Positions 17,362-25,746 of a DNA stretch of 46,030 nt are shown here, one piece after another (position 1 is the stretch's first letter; every line of letters starts with the position of its first letter). This DNA is from Sneathiella sp. (lineage in GTDB: Bacteria; Pseudomonadota; Alphaproteobacteria; Sneathiellales; Sneathiellaceae). The notes beneath the pieces are model-generated. The model made no database searches. It was not told where the DNA came from and was given only the letters and a program-made list of their open reading frames with translations. The DNA is taken from positions 111,745 through 157,774 of the forward strand of contig NZ_NZMB01000022.1 in assembly GCF_002694385.1 (NCBI RefSeq), in the 5' to 3' direction. A program made the position numbers and the translations under genes.

Positions 17362-18465
17362 ATGGAAGCATTAACGCTTGAAACAATGATGACGGAGAGA
17401 CAGTCCAGCAATAAGGGCAAGATGCCTTTTGTGGAAAGCAAGCGCCCCGATATGACTTATATCGCCGCATTGCTGGAACATTGCATTGAGTCCAACATGT
17501 GGGCCAATCGGGGTCCGCTTTATCACATGCTCGCGGAGAAATATCAGGATCATATGAATGTTCCTGCGTCCCGCAGTCTTCAGCCCTGCGCCAATGGCGG
17601 TATCGGGCTTGAGGCCCTCGCCCGCCTTCTTGACATCAAGTTCGGCAGGCCCATTCGCTGGATCGGCAGTTCCTTCAGCTTCAGCAATCTGGGGCGCGGC
17701 TATTTCTCTGGCATGCAATTTATTGATTGCACCGAGCAGGGAATTCTCGATGTAGGCATCCTCGCCGCTCTCGATCCGGACAGTTTCGACGGCTTTGTTG
17801 TGACAAACCCGTTCGGCGCCTGGCCCGATTTCAGCCCCTTTATCGACTTTGCCACAAAATCGGGCAAATTCATGTTGATTGACAATGCCGCCGGATTGAG
17901 TGAGCGGTTGCCCGACTGGCCTTACCAGAGCTTCAGCCTGCATCACACCAAGCCCTATGGCTCAGGTGAAGGAGGGCTTATTTTAAGCCCGAAGGACGAA
18001 GCAGAAGCGGTTTACAATCTGCTGAGCTACAGTCCGCTGACCGAGGCGGAGCGGCCACAATGGATCAACAATGGCAAGGTTTCCGACATTGCCTGCGCCT
18101 TCCAGATTGAACGGCTTGACCATTGCCATATCTGGAAACCGGGCTATCAGGAACAGACAGAACGGATCATAGGAATTGCGGCACAGGCCGGTCTCAAACC
18201 CCTGTATGATTTTAACATCAAGATTCCGGCGACAAGCCTGCCCTTTTGCAGCGCGGACACCATTCCCGAAGAAAAGGTACATACGACCAAGTATCTGACT
18301 TTTTCCAAATATTATCAGCCGCTTGCACCGACACCCGTATGCGCGGATATTTTTGCCCGGCTGGTGAATATCCCCTGTCATCCCGATGTAGCGCTTATTC
18401 CGGATGACAAGCTCTTGCAGGATTTTTTGCACTTCACAAGCAGATCAGCGGCGAAATTCGGCTAA
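17362..18465 (+). CDS. DegT/DnrJ/EryC1-like PLP enzyme, isolated
   Basis: 367 residues from the first ATG. The fold call rests on IDNAAG (D174, pyridine-nitrogen ligand) and SLHHTKPYGSGEGGLIL, with K197 in the position of the PLP lysine of the DegT/DnrJ/EryC1/StrS family, whose usual form is FHATKPFSTGEGG. The start MPFVESKRPDMTYIAALLEHC also fits the family, which suggests that the ATG at 17422, preceded by AAGGGC, is the real start (347 residues). Such enzymes usually aminate nucleotide-activated keto sugars, but no nucleotide-sugar gene is nearby. It stands alone between a divergent transporter and a terminator. Family moderately sure, substrate unknown. Confidence 0.72.
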   Translation: MEALTLETMMTERQSSNKGKMPFVESKRPDMTYIAALLEHCIESNMWANRGPLYHMLAEKYQDHMNVPASRSLQPCANGGIGLEALARLLDIKFGRPIRWIGSSFSFSNLGRGYFSGMQFIDCTEQGILDVGILAALDPDSFDGFVVTNPFGAWPDFSPFIDFATKSGKFMLIDNAAGLSERLPDWPYQSFSLHHTKPYGSGEGGLILSPKDEAEAVYNLLSYSPLTEAERPQWINNGKVSDIACAFQIERLDHCHIWKPGYQEQTERIIGIAAQAGLKPLYDFNIKIPATSLPFCSADTIPEEKVHTTKYLTFSKYYQPLAPTPVCADIFARLVNIPCHPDVALIPDDKLLQDFLHFTSRSAAKFG

Positions 18466-18492
18466 ACGCTGATCCACCAAAAACCACCTCGC

Positions 18493-18525
18493 GCCCGGTC
18501 CGTCTCCGACGCCGGGCCGGTTTTA
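18493..18525 (+). terminator. Hairpin terminator after the DegT-like gene
   Basis: GCCCGG/CCGGGC arms enclose an inner CGTC-TCC-GACG stem, followed by CGGTTTTAT. It lies 28 bases after the stop and before the acyl-CoA synthetase gene. A Rho-independent terminator with a short T-run. Confidence 0.6.
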
Positions 18526-18645
18526 TCCTTTCGCCCTGTTTGCGATAAAAAAGCCGCCACAAAAATTGTTGCAGTTACATTTTCCGCCCCCTATCCTCAT
18601 TAAACAACTTCCTAATAAAAGGAAGGGTAATGGGAGGAAATCAGA

Positions 18646-20193
18646 ATGTATCCAGGGAAATATGCAACAGAAAATCCCGATCGGCCGGCCTTTATCATGG
18701 CCTCAACGGGAGAAGCTGTCACCTACCGCGACTATGAAGCGCGAGTGAACAGGCTGGCCCATCTGCTGCAACGTGAAGGACTGAAACAGCGGGATCATTA
18801 TGCCATCTTCATGGAAAATAACGCCTGGTATATGGAAAGCTGCGCCGCCGGAGAACGGGCAGGACTCTATTATACCTGTATTAACTCCTACCTGACGGCC
18901 GACGAGCTTGCCTATATCCTCAACAATAGCGAATCCAAGATTCTGATTACCTCCAGGGCCAAGAAAAATGTGGCTCGCGACGCCCTGAAACAATGTCCTG
19001 ATGTGAAGCTGGCGATTGTCGTTGATGATGACAGTGATGATCGCTTCACCAGCCTTCAGGACGCAACCCGTGACTGCCCGTCAACCCCGCTTGAAAATGA
19101 ACGGCTGGGCCTCTCAATGCTGTATTCTTCGGGCACGACGGGCAAGCCAAAGGGTATTCTGCGCCCCATGCCCGATGCGCATCCGCTGGATCAGATCCCC
19201 CTCTATACCTTCCTGCAAAAACTGTGGCTGTATCGGGAGGATATGATCTATCTCTCTCCCGCGCCGCTTTATCATTCCGCCCCGCAGGCCGCCGTCAACT
19301 TTGTCATTCGTTTTGGTGGCACTGTGATTATCATGGAGCGTTTCGACCCGGAGGAATATCTACGCCTCGTCGAGAAATACCGGGTGACCCATAGCCAACT
19401 CGTCCCGACCATGTTTTCGCGCATGCTCAAACTCCCCGAGGAAATTCGCAAGCAGGCCGATATATCCTCTCTCGAGGTTGCAATCCACGCGGCGGCGCCC
19501 TGCCCGGTTCAGGTAAAGCATGACATGATCAACTGGTGGGGCCCCATCATTCATGAATATTACGGCGCGACGGAAGGGCTCGGCTTCACCGCCAGCAACA
19601 GTGAGGAATGGCTCGCCCATCCCGGTTCGGTCGGCAAGGTCCTGCTGGGCGATTTGCATATTCTGGATGAGGAAATGAACCCCTGCCCGCTCGGCGTATC
19701 GGGCACTGTCTGGTTCAAGACGGCGACGGAATTTGAATATTTCAATGATCCGGAACGGACGAAAGAAGCGCTTTCCCCAGATGGCACCATGAGCACGGTT
19801 GGCGACATGGGCTATATTGATGAAGATGGCTACCTCTATCTCACCGACCGGGCGACCTTCATGATTGTCTCGGGCGGCGTCAATATTTATCCGCAGGAAT
19901 GTGAAAATCTCCTGATCACCCATCCGAAAGTGGCTGACGCCGCTGTTTTCGGGGTGCCCAACGAGGATTTTGGGGAAGAGGTCAAAGCCGTTATCCAGCC
20001 AATGCCGGCACATTCCCCCGATGCAGAGCTGGCGGCTGAGCTTGATGCTTTCTGCCGGTCGCATCTGTCACCGCAGAAATGCCCGCGATCCTTTGACTTT
20101 GAAGAACAGCTTCCGCGATTGCCGACGGGCAAGCTGTATAAACGCCTGCTCCGCGACCGTTATTGGGGAAATAAAACCAGCCGCATCGTCTGA
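18646..20193 (+). CDS. Acyl-CoA synthetase (AMP-forming)
   Basis: 515 residues, ANL adenylate-forming superfamily. Seen: the P-loop LYSSGTTGKPKG (159-170), YYGATEG as the A5-type motif, GDMGYIDEDGYLYLTDR with the hinge aspartate-arginine region, SGGVNIYPQE, and the C-terminal LPTGKLYKR lysine that drives adenylation. It activates a carboxylic acid to its CoA thioester via an acyl-AMP. The substrate is not evident; nearby genes (zinc alcohol dehydrogenase, liv-type ABC uptake) would suit an aliphatic or aromatic acid imported from outside, but this is inference. GGGAGG lies nine bases before the ATG. It has its own transcription unit after the upstream terminator. Confidence 0.88.
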   Translation: MYPGKYATENPDRPAFIMASTGEAVTYRDYEARVNRLAHLLQREGLKQRDHYAIFMENNAWYMESCAAGERAGLYYTCINSYLTADELAYILNNSESKILITSRAKKNVARDALKQCPDVKLAIVVDDDSDDRFTSLQDATRDCPSTPLENERLGLSMLYSSGTTGKPKGILRPMPDAHPLDQIPLYTFLQKLWLYREDMIYLSPAPLYHSAPQAAVNFVIRFGGTVIIMERFDPEEYLRLVEKYRVTHSQLVPTMFSRMLKLPEEIRKQADISSLEVAIHAAAPCPVQVKHDMINWWGPIIHEYYGATEGLGFTASNSEEWLAHPGSVGKVLLGDLHILDEEMNPCPLGVSGTVWFKTATEFEYFNDPERTKEALSPDGTMSTVGDMGYIDEDGYLYLTDRATFMIVSGGVNIYPQECENLLITHPKVADAAVFGVPNEDFGEEVKAVIQPMPAHSPDAELAAELDAFCRSHLSPQKCPRSFDFEEQLPRLPTGKLYKRLLRDRYWGNKTSRIV

Positions 20194-20223
20194 TTGGCTT
20201 CTTCTGCAGCGGGAACCTGGCCG

Positions 20224-20258
20224 GATTACGCTGATCGGGGCTTGCCCACGGCGTAATC
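20224..20258. repeat. 8-bp inverted repeat before hspQ
   Basis: GATTACGC (20224-20231) and GCGTAATC (20251-20258) form a perfect stem around 19 bases that can fold further (GGGGCTTGCCC). No T-run follows. It lies 19-53 bases before the hspQ start, so it could be an operator or an mRNA leader structure. Confidence 0.4.
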
Positions 20259-20277
20259 TGCATTATTATCAAGACTT

Positions 20278-20619
20278 ATGGACAAAGTTTCACAGGTCAG
20301 AGCCGCAAAATTCGCCATCGGGCAAATCGTCAAGCACCGGATTTATCCCTTCCGGGGCGTGATTTTTGACGTTGACCCGACCTTTAACAACAGTGAGGAA
20401 TGGTGGGAATCCATTCCCGAAGAAGTGCGACCGAAAAAGGATCAGCCCTTTTACCATCTGTTTGCCGAAAACGCGCAAACCACCTATGAAGCCTATGTTT
20501 CGGAACAAAACCTTCTGCTCGATGACAGCGGCATACCCGTCTCGCATCCGGCGGTAAAGGATTTTTTTACCGGCATCGAGGACGGGCACTACATCTTCTC
20601 ACCACGTTTGCAATCCTGA
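20278..20619 (+). CDS. hspQ: Heat shock protein HspQ (YccV-like)
   Basis: 113 residues, the typical length. The YccV/hemimethylated-DNA-binding fold is recognised from AKFAIGQIVKHRIYPFRGVIFDVDPTF, the WW pair in NSEEWWESIP, RPKKDQPFYHLFAEN and YVSEQNLLLDDSGIPVSHP. In enterobacteria HspQ is a heat-inducible protein that acts as a specificity-enhancing factor for Lon and promotes turnover of mutant DnaA; it acts in the cytoplasm. Here it is a single gene between the acyl-CoA synthetase and the zinc dehydrogenase. The ribosome-binding site is weak (AAGAC). A hairpin lies in the 84-base upstream gap; no sigma-32 consensus is clear. Confidence 0.9.
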   Translation: MDKVSQVRAAKFAIGQIVKHRIYPFRGVIFDVDPTFNNSEEWWESIPEEVRPKKDQPFYHLFAENAQTTYEAYVSEQNLLLDDSGIPVSHPAVKDFFTGIEDGHYIFSPRLQS

Positions 20620-20740
20620 ATCCAAAATACGGCACATGCCAAAATAATTATATACCCGGCAGTCGAATTTGTAGCCGAAATCCCCTAATCAGGATAGCAT
20701 GTCCCTTGCGTCAATTCATGATAACAAGGGAGGAAAAAAC

Positions 20741-21799
20741 ATGCATTGCCAACAAATTATCCATTTTGGCGAACCGCTGGAGGGGCGGGATTATCCAACG
20801 CCGGAACCAAAGGGCACAGAAGTCCTGCTGAAGGTCACGGCCTGTGGCGTCTGCCATAGTGATCTGCATATCTGGGAAGGGTATTTTGATCTCGGGCAAG
20901 GTCAGAAAATGGACCTTTTGCAACGCATGTCGCTTCCCTTCACACTGGGGCATGAAGTCGTTGGCGAAGTCGCCGCCCTCGGCCCCGAGGCAACCGGTGT
21001 CGAAATTGGCGATAAACGCATTGTTTTTCCCTGGATTGGATGCCGAAAATGCGCTGTCTGCAAGGCGGGGGACGAACTGCTCTGCATGTCCCCGCAGACC
21101 GTCGGCACCCGATATAACGGCGGCTATGCGGATGAAGTCATTGCCCCGCATCCGAAATATCTGATCCCCTATGACGGCATCCCGACCGAGCTTGCCTGCA
21201 CCTATGCCTGCTCCGGCCTGACGGCCTATAGCGCCCTCAAAAAGCTGTCCCATCTGAAGGCAGAGGATCACCTGCTGCTGATCGGCGCGGGCGGCGTTGG
21301 CCTGTCGGCCGTGCATTTCGCATCCAGCGTCGTCAAGGCGAAAATTATCGTCGCCGATGTCGATGCGACGAAACGCGCCATTGCCCGGCAGTCCGGCGCC
21401 CATGCCACGCTTGATAACAGCGATCCACAAGCGGCCCTTGCCGAGCTTCAGGAAATGACCGGCGGCGGCGCGGCAGGCGCCATAGATTTCGTCGGTGCGC
21501 CGACAACCGCTCTCTTCGGTTTCAACAGCCTGCGCAAGGGCGGCCATATGATCACGGTTGGGCTTTATGGGGACTCGATGCCGCTTTCCACTGCCATGCT
21601 GCCCCTGATGATGCGCACTATTCAGGGCTCCTATGTCGGAACCCTTGAGGAAATGCATGAACTGATGGCGCTGGTTCAGTCCGGAAAGATTGCCCCCATT
21701 CCCTATGAAGTGAGGCCGCTGGACGCCGCAAACAGCGCCCTGAACGATCTGAAGGCCGGTAAAGTGAAGGGGCGTGTTGTCCTCAACCCGCGCGCCTGA
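20741..21799 (+). CDS. Zinc-dependent alcohol dehydrogenase
   Basis: 352 residues, medium-chain dehydrogenase family. Catalytic zinc ligands are seen in ACGVCHSDLH (C38) and GHEVVGE; structural zinc cysteines are in CRKCAVCKAGDELLC. The Rossmann motif is GAGGVGLSAV around residue 180. An insertion YFDLGQGQKMDLLQRMSLPF follows the first zinc motif, as in a subgroup of bacterial alcohol dehydrogenases. It oxidises an alcohol (or reduces an aldehyde) with NAD(P); substrate unknown. The ATG at 20741 is chosen because AAGGGAGG lies seven bases upstream and the protein then starts at the usual place. It ends at a strong bidirectional terminator. Confidence 0.9.
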   Translation: MHCQQIIHFGEPLEGRDYPTPEPKGTEVLLKVTACGVCHSDLHIWEGYFDLGQGQKMDLLQRMSLPFTLGHEVVGEVAALGPEATGVEIGDKRIVFPWIGCRKCAVCKAGDELLCMSPQTVGTRYNGGYADEVIAPHPKYLIPYDGIPTELACTYACSGLTAYSALKKLSHLKAEDHLLLIGAGGVGLSAVHFASSVVKAKIIVADVDATKRAIARQSGAHATLDNSDPQAALAELQEMTGGGAAGAIDFVGAPTTALFGFNSLRKGGHMITVGLYGDSMPLSTAMLPLMMRTIQGSYVGTLEEMHELMALVQSGKIAPIPYEVRPLDAANSALNDLKAGKVKGRVVLNPRA

Positions 21800-21816
21800 G
21801 ATAACAACATAAAAAA

Positions 21817-21841
21817 AGCCGGGAGCCTGAAACTCCCGGCT
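21817..21841. terminator. Bidirectional Rho-independent terminator
   Basis: A 9-bp perfect stem (AGCCGGGAG / CTCCCGGCT) with a 7-base loop, flanked by AAAAAAA on the left and TTTGTTGT on the right. It ends the plus-strand dehydrogenase gene and, with a seven-T run, the minus-strand liv operon. Confidence 0.88.
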
Positions 21842-21862
21842 TTGTTGTAAAAGTACAACTAA

Positions 21863-23080
21863 TTAGTTGACTGAGACAACTTCTCCGACCGGAACGAACT
21901 TCTCACCGTCGAAGGCAATTGGCATCATCGCCTCAATCGGGAAGTAATCGTCAGGGCCTGTCTGAATCTTGACGCCGGGCAGCATCATATCCAGTTCCAG
22001 GTCCAGATTGGCGGCTTCCTTCATGACATTCTCGCGGGTCAGGTTATCACCGGCCTGCTTCAGCACCTGCTCCATCGTCTGGGCGACAAGATAGCCATAG
22101 GCCGTGAAGGAGCTGGACTGATCGCCATCCGGATAATATTCCTCCATGAACTTCTTCCATTTCTTGTAAGGCTCCGTATCATAGATGCTGGGATCCGTGA
22201 CATCCTGGAAGTACTGCAAGGAAATAATTCCCTTTGATTCTTCAAGACCTGCGGGCTTGTAAACGGCACCGACGGAGTTCGAAACCGAATTGTTCAAATG
22301 CACCGGCTTCCAGTTCAGTTCGTAAATCTTCTTGATTGCCTGAGCGGCAAACTTCGGCGTGGCAACATTGAAGAAAACATTCGCCCCGCTGTCTTTCAGC
22401 TTGATAATCTGGGAATTGATCGTCGGGTCGGTCACTTCGTAGCTTTCTTCCGCGACAATCAGTTCAGATGCCTTGTCCCCAAGAACATCCTTCATGCCCT
22501 TTACATAGTCTTTGCCATAGTCATCATTCTGATACAGAATCGCGATTTTCGGATCCTTCACATTTTTGAGAACATAGGTACCAAATAGCTGCCCTTCCGT
22601 CTGGTAGCTGGGCTGCCACCCCATGGTCCAGGGATAGTTTTCGGGATCGCCCCACTTCGTCGCGCCCGTTGCGACAAAAAGCTGCGGAACCTTTTTCTGG
22701 TTCATATAGGCATGAACCGCAGACTGAGTTGGCGTTCCCAGCCCCTGAAAGACGAGAAGAACTTCGTCCTGCTCGACCAGCTTACGGGTCTGTTCCTTTG
22801 TTTTTGGCGGGCTGTAGCCGTCATCGAGCGAAATAAATTCGATCTTGCGACCATTGACGCCGCCATTCTCCTTGTTGATCTTGTTGAAATAGGCGTTGAT
22901 TGATTTGCCAATCTGGCTATAGGCCGCCGCAGGGCCGCTATAGGGCATGGTGTTACCAATCTTGATGCTGGTATCGGTGACGCCCGGTCCATACATCTTT
23001 TCGGCCATTGCCGTGGTCGCTGCCATGCCCATTGCGGCAACGGCAGCGAAAGTAATCGCTATTTTTCTCCCGGTATTCAT
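21863..23080 (-). CDS. livK: Branched-chain-type ABC transporter, substrate-binding protein
   Basis: 405 residues. The N-terminus MNTGRKIAITFAAVAAMG, ending with AMA before EKMYG, is a Sec signal peptide, so the mature protein is periplasmic. The rest is a type 1 periplasmic binding protein of the LivJ/LivK class (IKIGNTMPYSGPAAAYSQIGKSI, KIAILYQNDDYGKDYVKG, ANVFFNVATPKFAAQAIKKI). Members of this large subfamily bind amino acids, amides, urea or aromatic acids, so the ligand is open. The start at 23080 has AGGAGG upstream; a longer reading to 23140 adds 20 residues that do not look like a signal peptide. Last gene of the livGFHMK run, 56 bases after livM. Symbol by family. Confidence 0.9.
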   Translation of the reverse strand: MNTGRKIAITFAAVAAMGMAATTAMAEKMYGPGVTDTSIKIGNTMPYSGPAAAYSQIGKSINAYFNKINKENGGVNGRKIEFISLDDGYSPPKTKEQTRKLVEQDEVLLVFQGLGTPTQSAVHAYMNQKKVPQLFVATGATKWGDPENYPWTMGWQPSYQTEGQLFGTYVLKNVKDPKIAILYQNDDYGKDYVKGMKDVLGDKASELIVAEESYEVTDPTINSQIIKLKDSGANVFFNVATPKFAAQAIKKIYELNWKPVHLNNSVSNSVGAVYKPAGLEESKGIISLQYFQDVTDPSIYDTEPYKKWKKFMEEYYPDGDQSSSFTAYGYLVAQTMEQVLKQAGDNLTRENVMKEAANLDLELDMMLPGVKIQTGPDDYFPIEAMMPIAFDGEKFVPVGEVVSVN

Positions 23081-23136
23081 ATTGTTCCTCCTGTTAGTAT
23101 TGATCCCTTGTGGAAGACGAGGGCTACACAAATCAC

Positions 23137-24144
23137 TCAACCCGTTGTCCCGATCCTGCCCCTTATTTTTGTTCTTATGAGATTGACCAGTCCGGTAAAT
23201 CCCGAGGGCATGACATATATAATGAGAATAAGGATAATGCCGAAAATCGCGTAGGAAAGACCCGTAGAAATTTCTTCCGCAAAATTCGGAATGATCAGAA
23301 TAAAGAGGCCGCCGAACAGGGCCCCCCAGATGGATCCCGTGCCGCCAACCACCATGCCGATAAACAGCAGGATGGAAAGCTGGAAGGTAAAGCTGTCCGG
23401 CGCAACAAATTCTATGATAATTGCCGACAGGGACCCGGCAACCCCTGTATAAAAGGCACTGACCCCGAAGGTGAGCGATTTATAGAGAGAGGTGCTCACT
23501 CCCATGGATTTCGCGGCGATTGAATTGTCGCGAATGGCCATCATCGCCCGGCCAGTGCGGCTGTTAATCAGGTTCCAGGCAACCCAGAACATGAACAGCA
23601 TGATCACAAAGACAATCAGATACCACCACTGATCCATGGTCAGTGGCAGCATTTCCGGAACCGCAGGACGAAAGACGTCAAGCCCCTGCACACCACCAGT
23701 CAATTCCTCCAGATGCGAGGATTTCAAAATCTGCGGAATGGCAATCCCGAGCGCGAAGGTGGCAAGCGCCAGATAAAGCCCTTCAAGACGCAGCGCCGGC
23801 AGTCCGAATAGGAACCCCGCCACGAAGCAGACAATACCGCCAACTGGAATGGTCGCATACACCGGCCAGCCATAATGAAAATACAAAATGGCCGCCGTAT
23901 AGGCCCCGATGGCGTAAAAGGCGCTATGGCCCAGCGAAAACTGTCCGTTAAAGCCGGTCAGCAGGTTGAGACCCAGAATCGCAATCGCATAAATCATGAC
24001 CAAGGTGGCCTGAAAGGTTGTATAGCCGTCCATAAAAAATGGCAAAATCACGCCGATCACGACGAAAAGCGTAACCCATTTGATCGGTATTCTGGCGCCG
24101 ACAGTCAGCCGCGGATCCATTTTCACCTCTGCATCATCAGCCAT
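23137..24144 (-). CDS. livM: Branched-chain-type ABC transporter permease LivM
   Basis: 335 residues, hydrophobic, with about ten membrane segments. The blocks LNLLTGFNGQFSLGHSAFYAIGAYTAA, SRTGRAMMAIRDNSIAAKSMGV and VVGGTGSIWGALFGGLFI are diagnostic of the LivM half of the inner-membrane channel (the RDNxIAAxSMGV loop contacts the ATPases). It pairs with LivH. The start lies four bases after the livH stop, with AAGGGTG inside the livH end as the ribosome-binding site, so translation is coupled. The C-terminus is basic (RTKIRGRIGTTG). Confidence 0.92.
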   Translation of the reverse strand: MADDAEVKMDPRLTVGARIPIKWVTLFVVIGVILPFFMDGYTTFQATLVMIYAIAILGLNLLTGFNGQFSLGHSAFYAIGAYTAAILYFHYGWPVYATIPVGGIVCFVAGFLFGLPALRLEGLYLALATFALGIAIPQILKSSHLEELTGGVQGLDVFRPAVPEMLPLTMDQWWYLIVFVIMLFMFWVAWNLINSRTGRAMMAIRDNSIAAKSMGVSTSLYKSLTFGVSAFYTGVAGSLSAIIIEFVAPDSFTFQLSILLFIGMVVGGTGSIWGALFGGLFILIIPNFAEEISTGLSYAIFGIILILIIYVMPSGFTGLVNLIRTKIRGRIGTTG

Positions 24145-24148
24145 GTCA

Positions 24149-25021
24149 TTACACCCTTGTCACAATGGTTTTACCGAACAAGCCATTGGGCTTGAACAAA
24201 AGGACGGTCACGATCAGGACCAGCGCAACCGTCAGCTTCAGTTCGCTGCCAATCGCCGGAATATAGGTGCCCGCCAGATTTTCGATGATGCCAACCAGAA
24301 AGCCGCCTGCAACGGCGCCGCCCGGGCTTGAAATGCCGCCGACAATTGCCGCCGCGAAGCCATAGAGCAAAATGCCGAGCATCATGTTGGGATCAAGAAA
24401 GACAATCGGCGCAATCATCATGCCCGCGACAGCCCCGATGGCCGCCGCCAGCCCCCATCCCAGCGCCAGCATCCACGCGACACGGATGCCCACCAGCTCC
24501 GCCGATACCGGGTTGGCCGCCGCCGCCTGCATCGCCATGCCGACCCGCGTGAATTTGAAAAAGCTGAAGATTGCCAGCAGCAGGATCAGCGTCACAAAAA
24601 ACATCCCGACTTCATGCAGCCCGATCAGACCCCCGAAAGAACCACTTGGAAAGGGCGAGGGGAACGTCTTGATGGTATGATCCCAGATGGCGCCCGCCGT
24701 ACTGTTAAAAATCGCGATAAGCCCGATGAAGACAACGATATGGCTCAGCACCGGCGCATGATGCAGCGGTTTGATGATAATCCGCTCAATCGCCAAACCG
24801 CCCAGGAACGAGACAATAATCGTAATAAAAAAGGCGGCCCAGTATGGGACACCCGCCGCAATCAATGACCAGCAGATATAGGTGCTGAACATTGCCATTT
24901 CGCCCTGCGCGAAGTTGAAATGATCGATTGCCTGATAGATCATCACAACCGCGAGCGCCAGGCAGGCATAAATTGCGCCATTCGCAATCCCGGTCAGTAT
25001 CTGTTGCAGAAATAGATCCAT
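24149..25021 (-). CDS. livH: Branched-chain-type ABC transporter permease LivH
   Basis: 290 residues, all membrane segments. FLQQILTGIANGAIYACLALAVVMIYQAIDHFNFAQGEMAMF and AAAANPVSAELVGIRVAWM (contact loop for the ATPases) identify LivH. It forms the transport channel with LivM in the inner membrane. AGGAAAC precedes the ATG, 11 bases after the livF stop. The gene order livG-livF-livH-livM-livK differs from that of the E. coli operon, where the binding protein comes first. Confidence 0.92.
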   Translation of the reverse strand: MDLFLQQILTGIANGAIYACLALAVVMIYQAIDHFNFAQGEMAMFSTYICWSLIAAGVPYWAAFFITIIVSFLGGLAIERIIIKPLHHAPVLSHIVVFIGLIAIFNSTAGAIWDHTIKTFPSPFPSGSFGGLIGLHEVGMFFVTLILLLAIFSFFKFTRVGMAMQAAAANPVSAELVGIRVAWMLALGWGLAAAIGAVAGMMIAPIVFLDPNMMLGILLYGFAAAIVGGISSPGGAVAGGFLVGIIENLAGTYIPAIGSELKLTVALVLIVTVLLFKPNGLFGKTIVTRV

Positions 25022-25032
25022 GGGAATGTTTC

Positions 25033-25746
25033 CTAATATCCTAAGTAGGACCGGCGAACGGTCTCATTTTCCAGAATGGACTGCGAGGTTCCCGAAATGA
25101 CAATATTTCCGGTTTCCAGAAGATAGGCATGATCCGCCATCTCAAGCGCCAGCGCCGCGTTCTGCTCGACCAGCAGCATGCTCACCCCTTCCTCGACATT
25201 GATCCGTTTGAGGATGGCGAACAGTTCCTGGACAATCAGCGGCGCCAGGCCGAAAGAGGGCTCGTCCAGCAGCAACAGCCGCGGCCGCAGCATCAGCGCC
25301 CGACCAACGGCCAGCATCTGCGCTTCCCCGCCGCTCAGCGTTCCCGCCTGCTGGGTCCGCCGTTGCTTCAAAATCGGAAAATAGCTGTATACCCGCTCGA
25401 TATCTTCAGCAATTCCAGCCTTGTCATTCCGGCTATAGGCGCCAAGATTGAGATTATCCTCCGTCGACATGCGGACGAAGGTGCCGCGCCCCTCCGGTAC
25501 ATGCGCTATCCCCTGCCGGGTAATATCCGCTGTCGCCATAGCGCCGATATCTGTTTCTTCCAGCTTGATTTCCCCGCTCCGGGTCACCATGCCGCTGATC
25601 GCCCGCAAAGTTGTGGTTTTGCCGGCGCCATTGGCGCCCAGAATGGTCGTCACGCCGCCTTTTTCCAGGCTGAAATCCAGCCCGTTTAGTACATTTGTCG
25701 GCCCATAGGAGGCATGCAGCCCTTTTACCTCAAGTAAATGACTCAT
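25033..25746 (-). CDS. livF: Branched-chain-type ABC transporter ATP-binding protein LivF
   Basis: 237 residues. Walker A GANGAGKTTTLRAI, ABC signature LSGGEAQMLAVGRALM, Walker B LLLLDEPSFGLAP and the switch histidine region LLVEQNA are all present; GIAHVPEGRGTFVRMS is the typical LivF block after the first helix. It is one of two ATPases that power the LivHM channel on the cytoplasmic side. Its ATG overlaps the livG stop by four bases (ATGA), so the two ATPases are coupled. Confidence 0.93.
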   Translation of the reverse strand: MSHLLEVKGLHASYGPTNVLNGLDFSLEKGGVTTILGANGAGKTTTLRAISGMVTRSGEIKLEETDIGAMATADITRQGIAHVPEGRGTFVRMSTEDNLNLGAYSRNDKAGIAEDIERVYSYFPILKQRRTQQAGTLSGGEAQMLAVGRALMLRPRLLLLDEPSFGLAPLIVQELFAILKRINVEEGVSMLLVEQNAALALEMADHAYLLETGNIVISGTSQSILENETVRRSYLGY

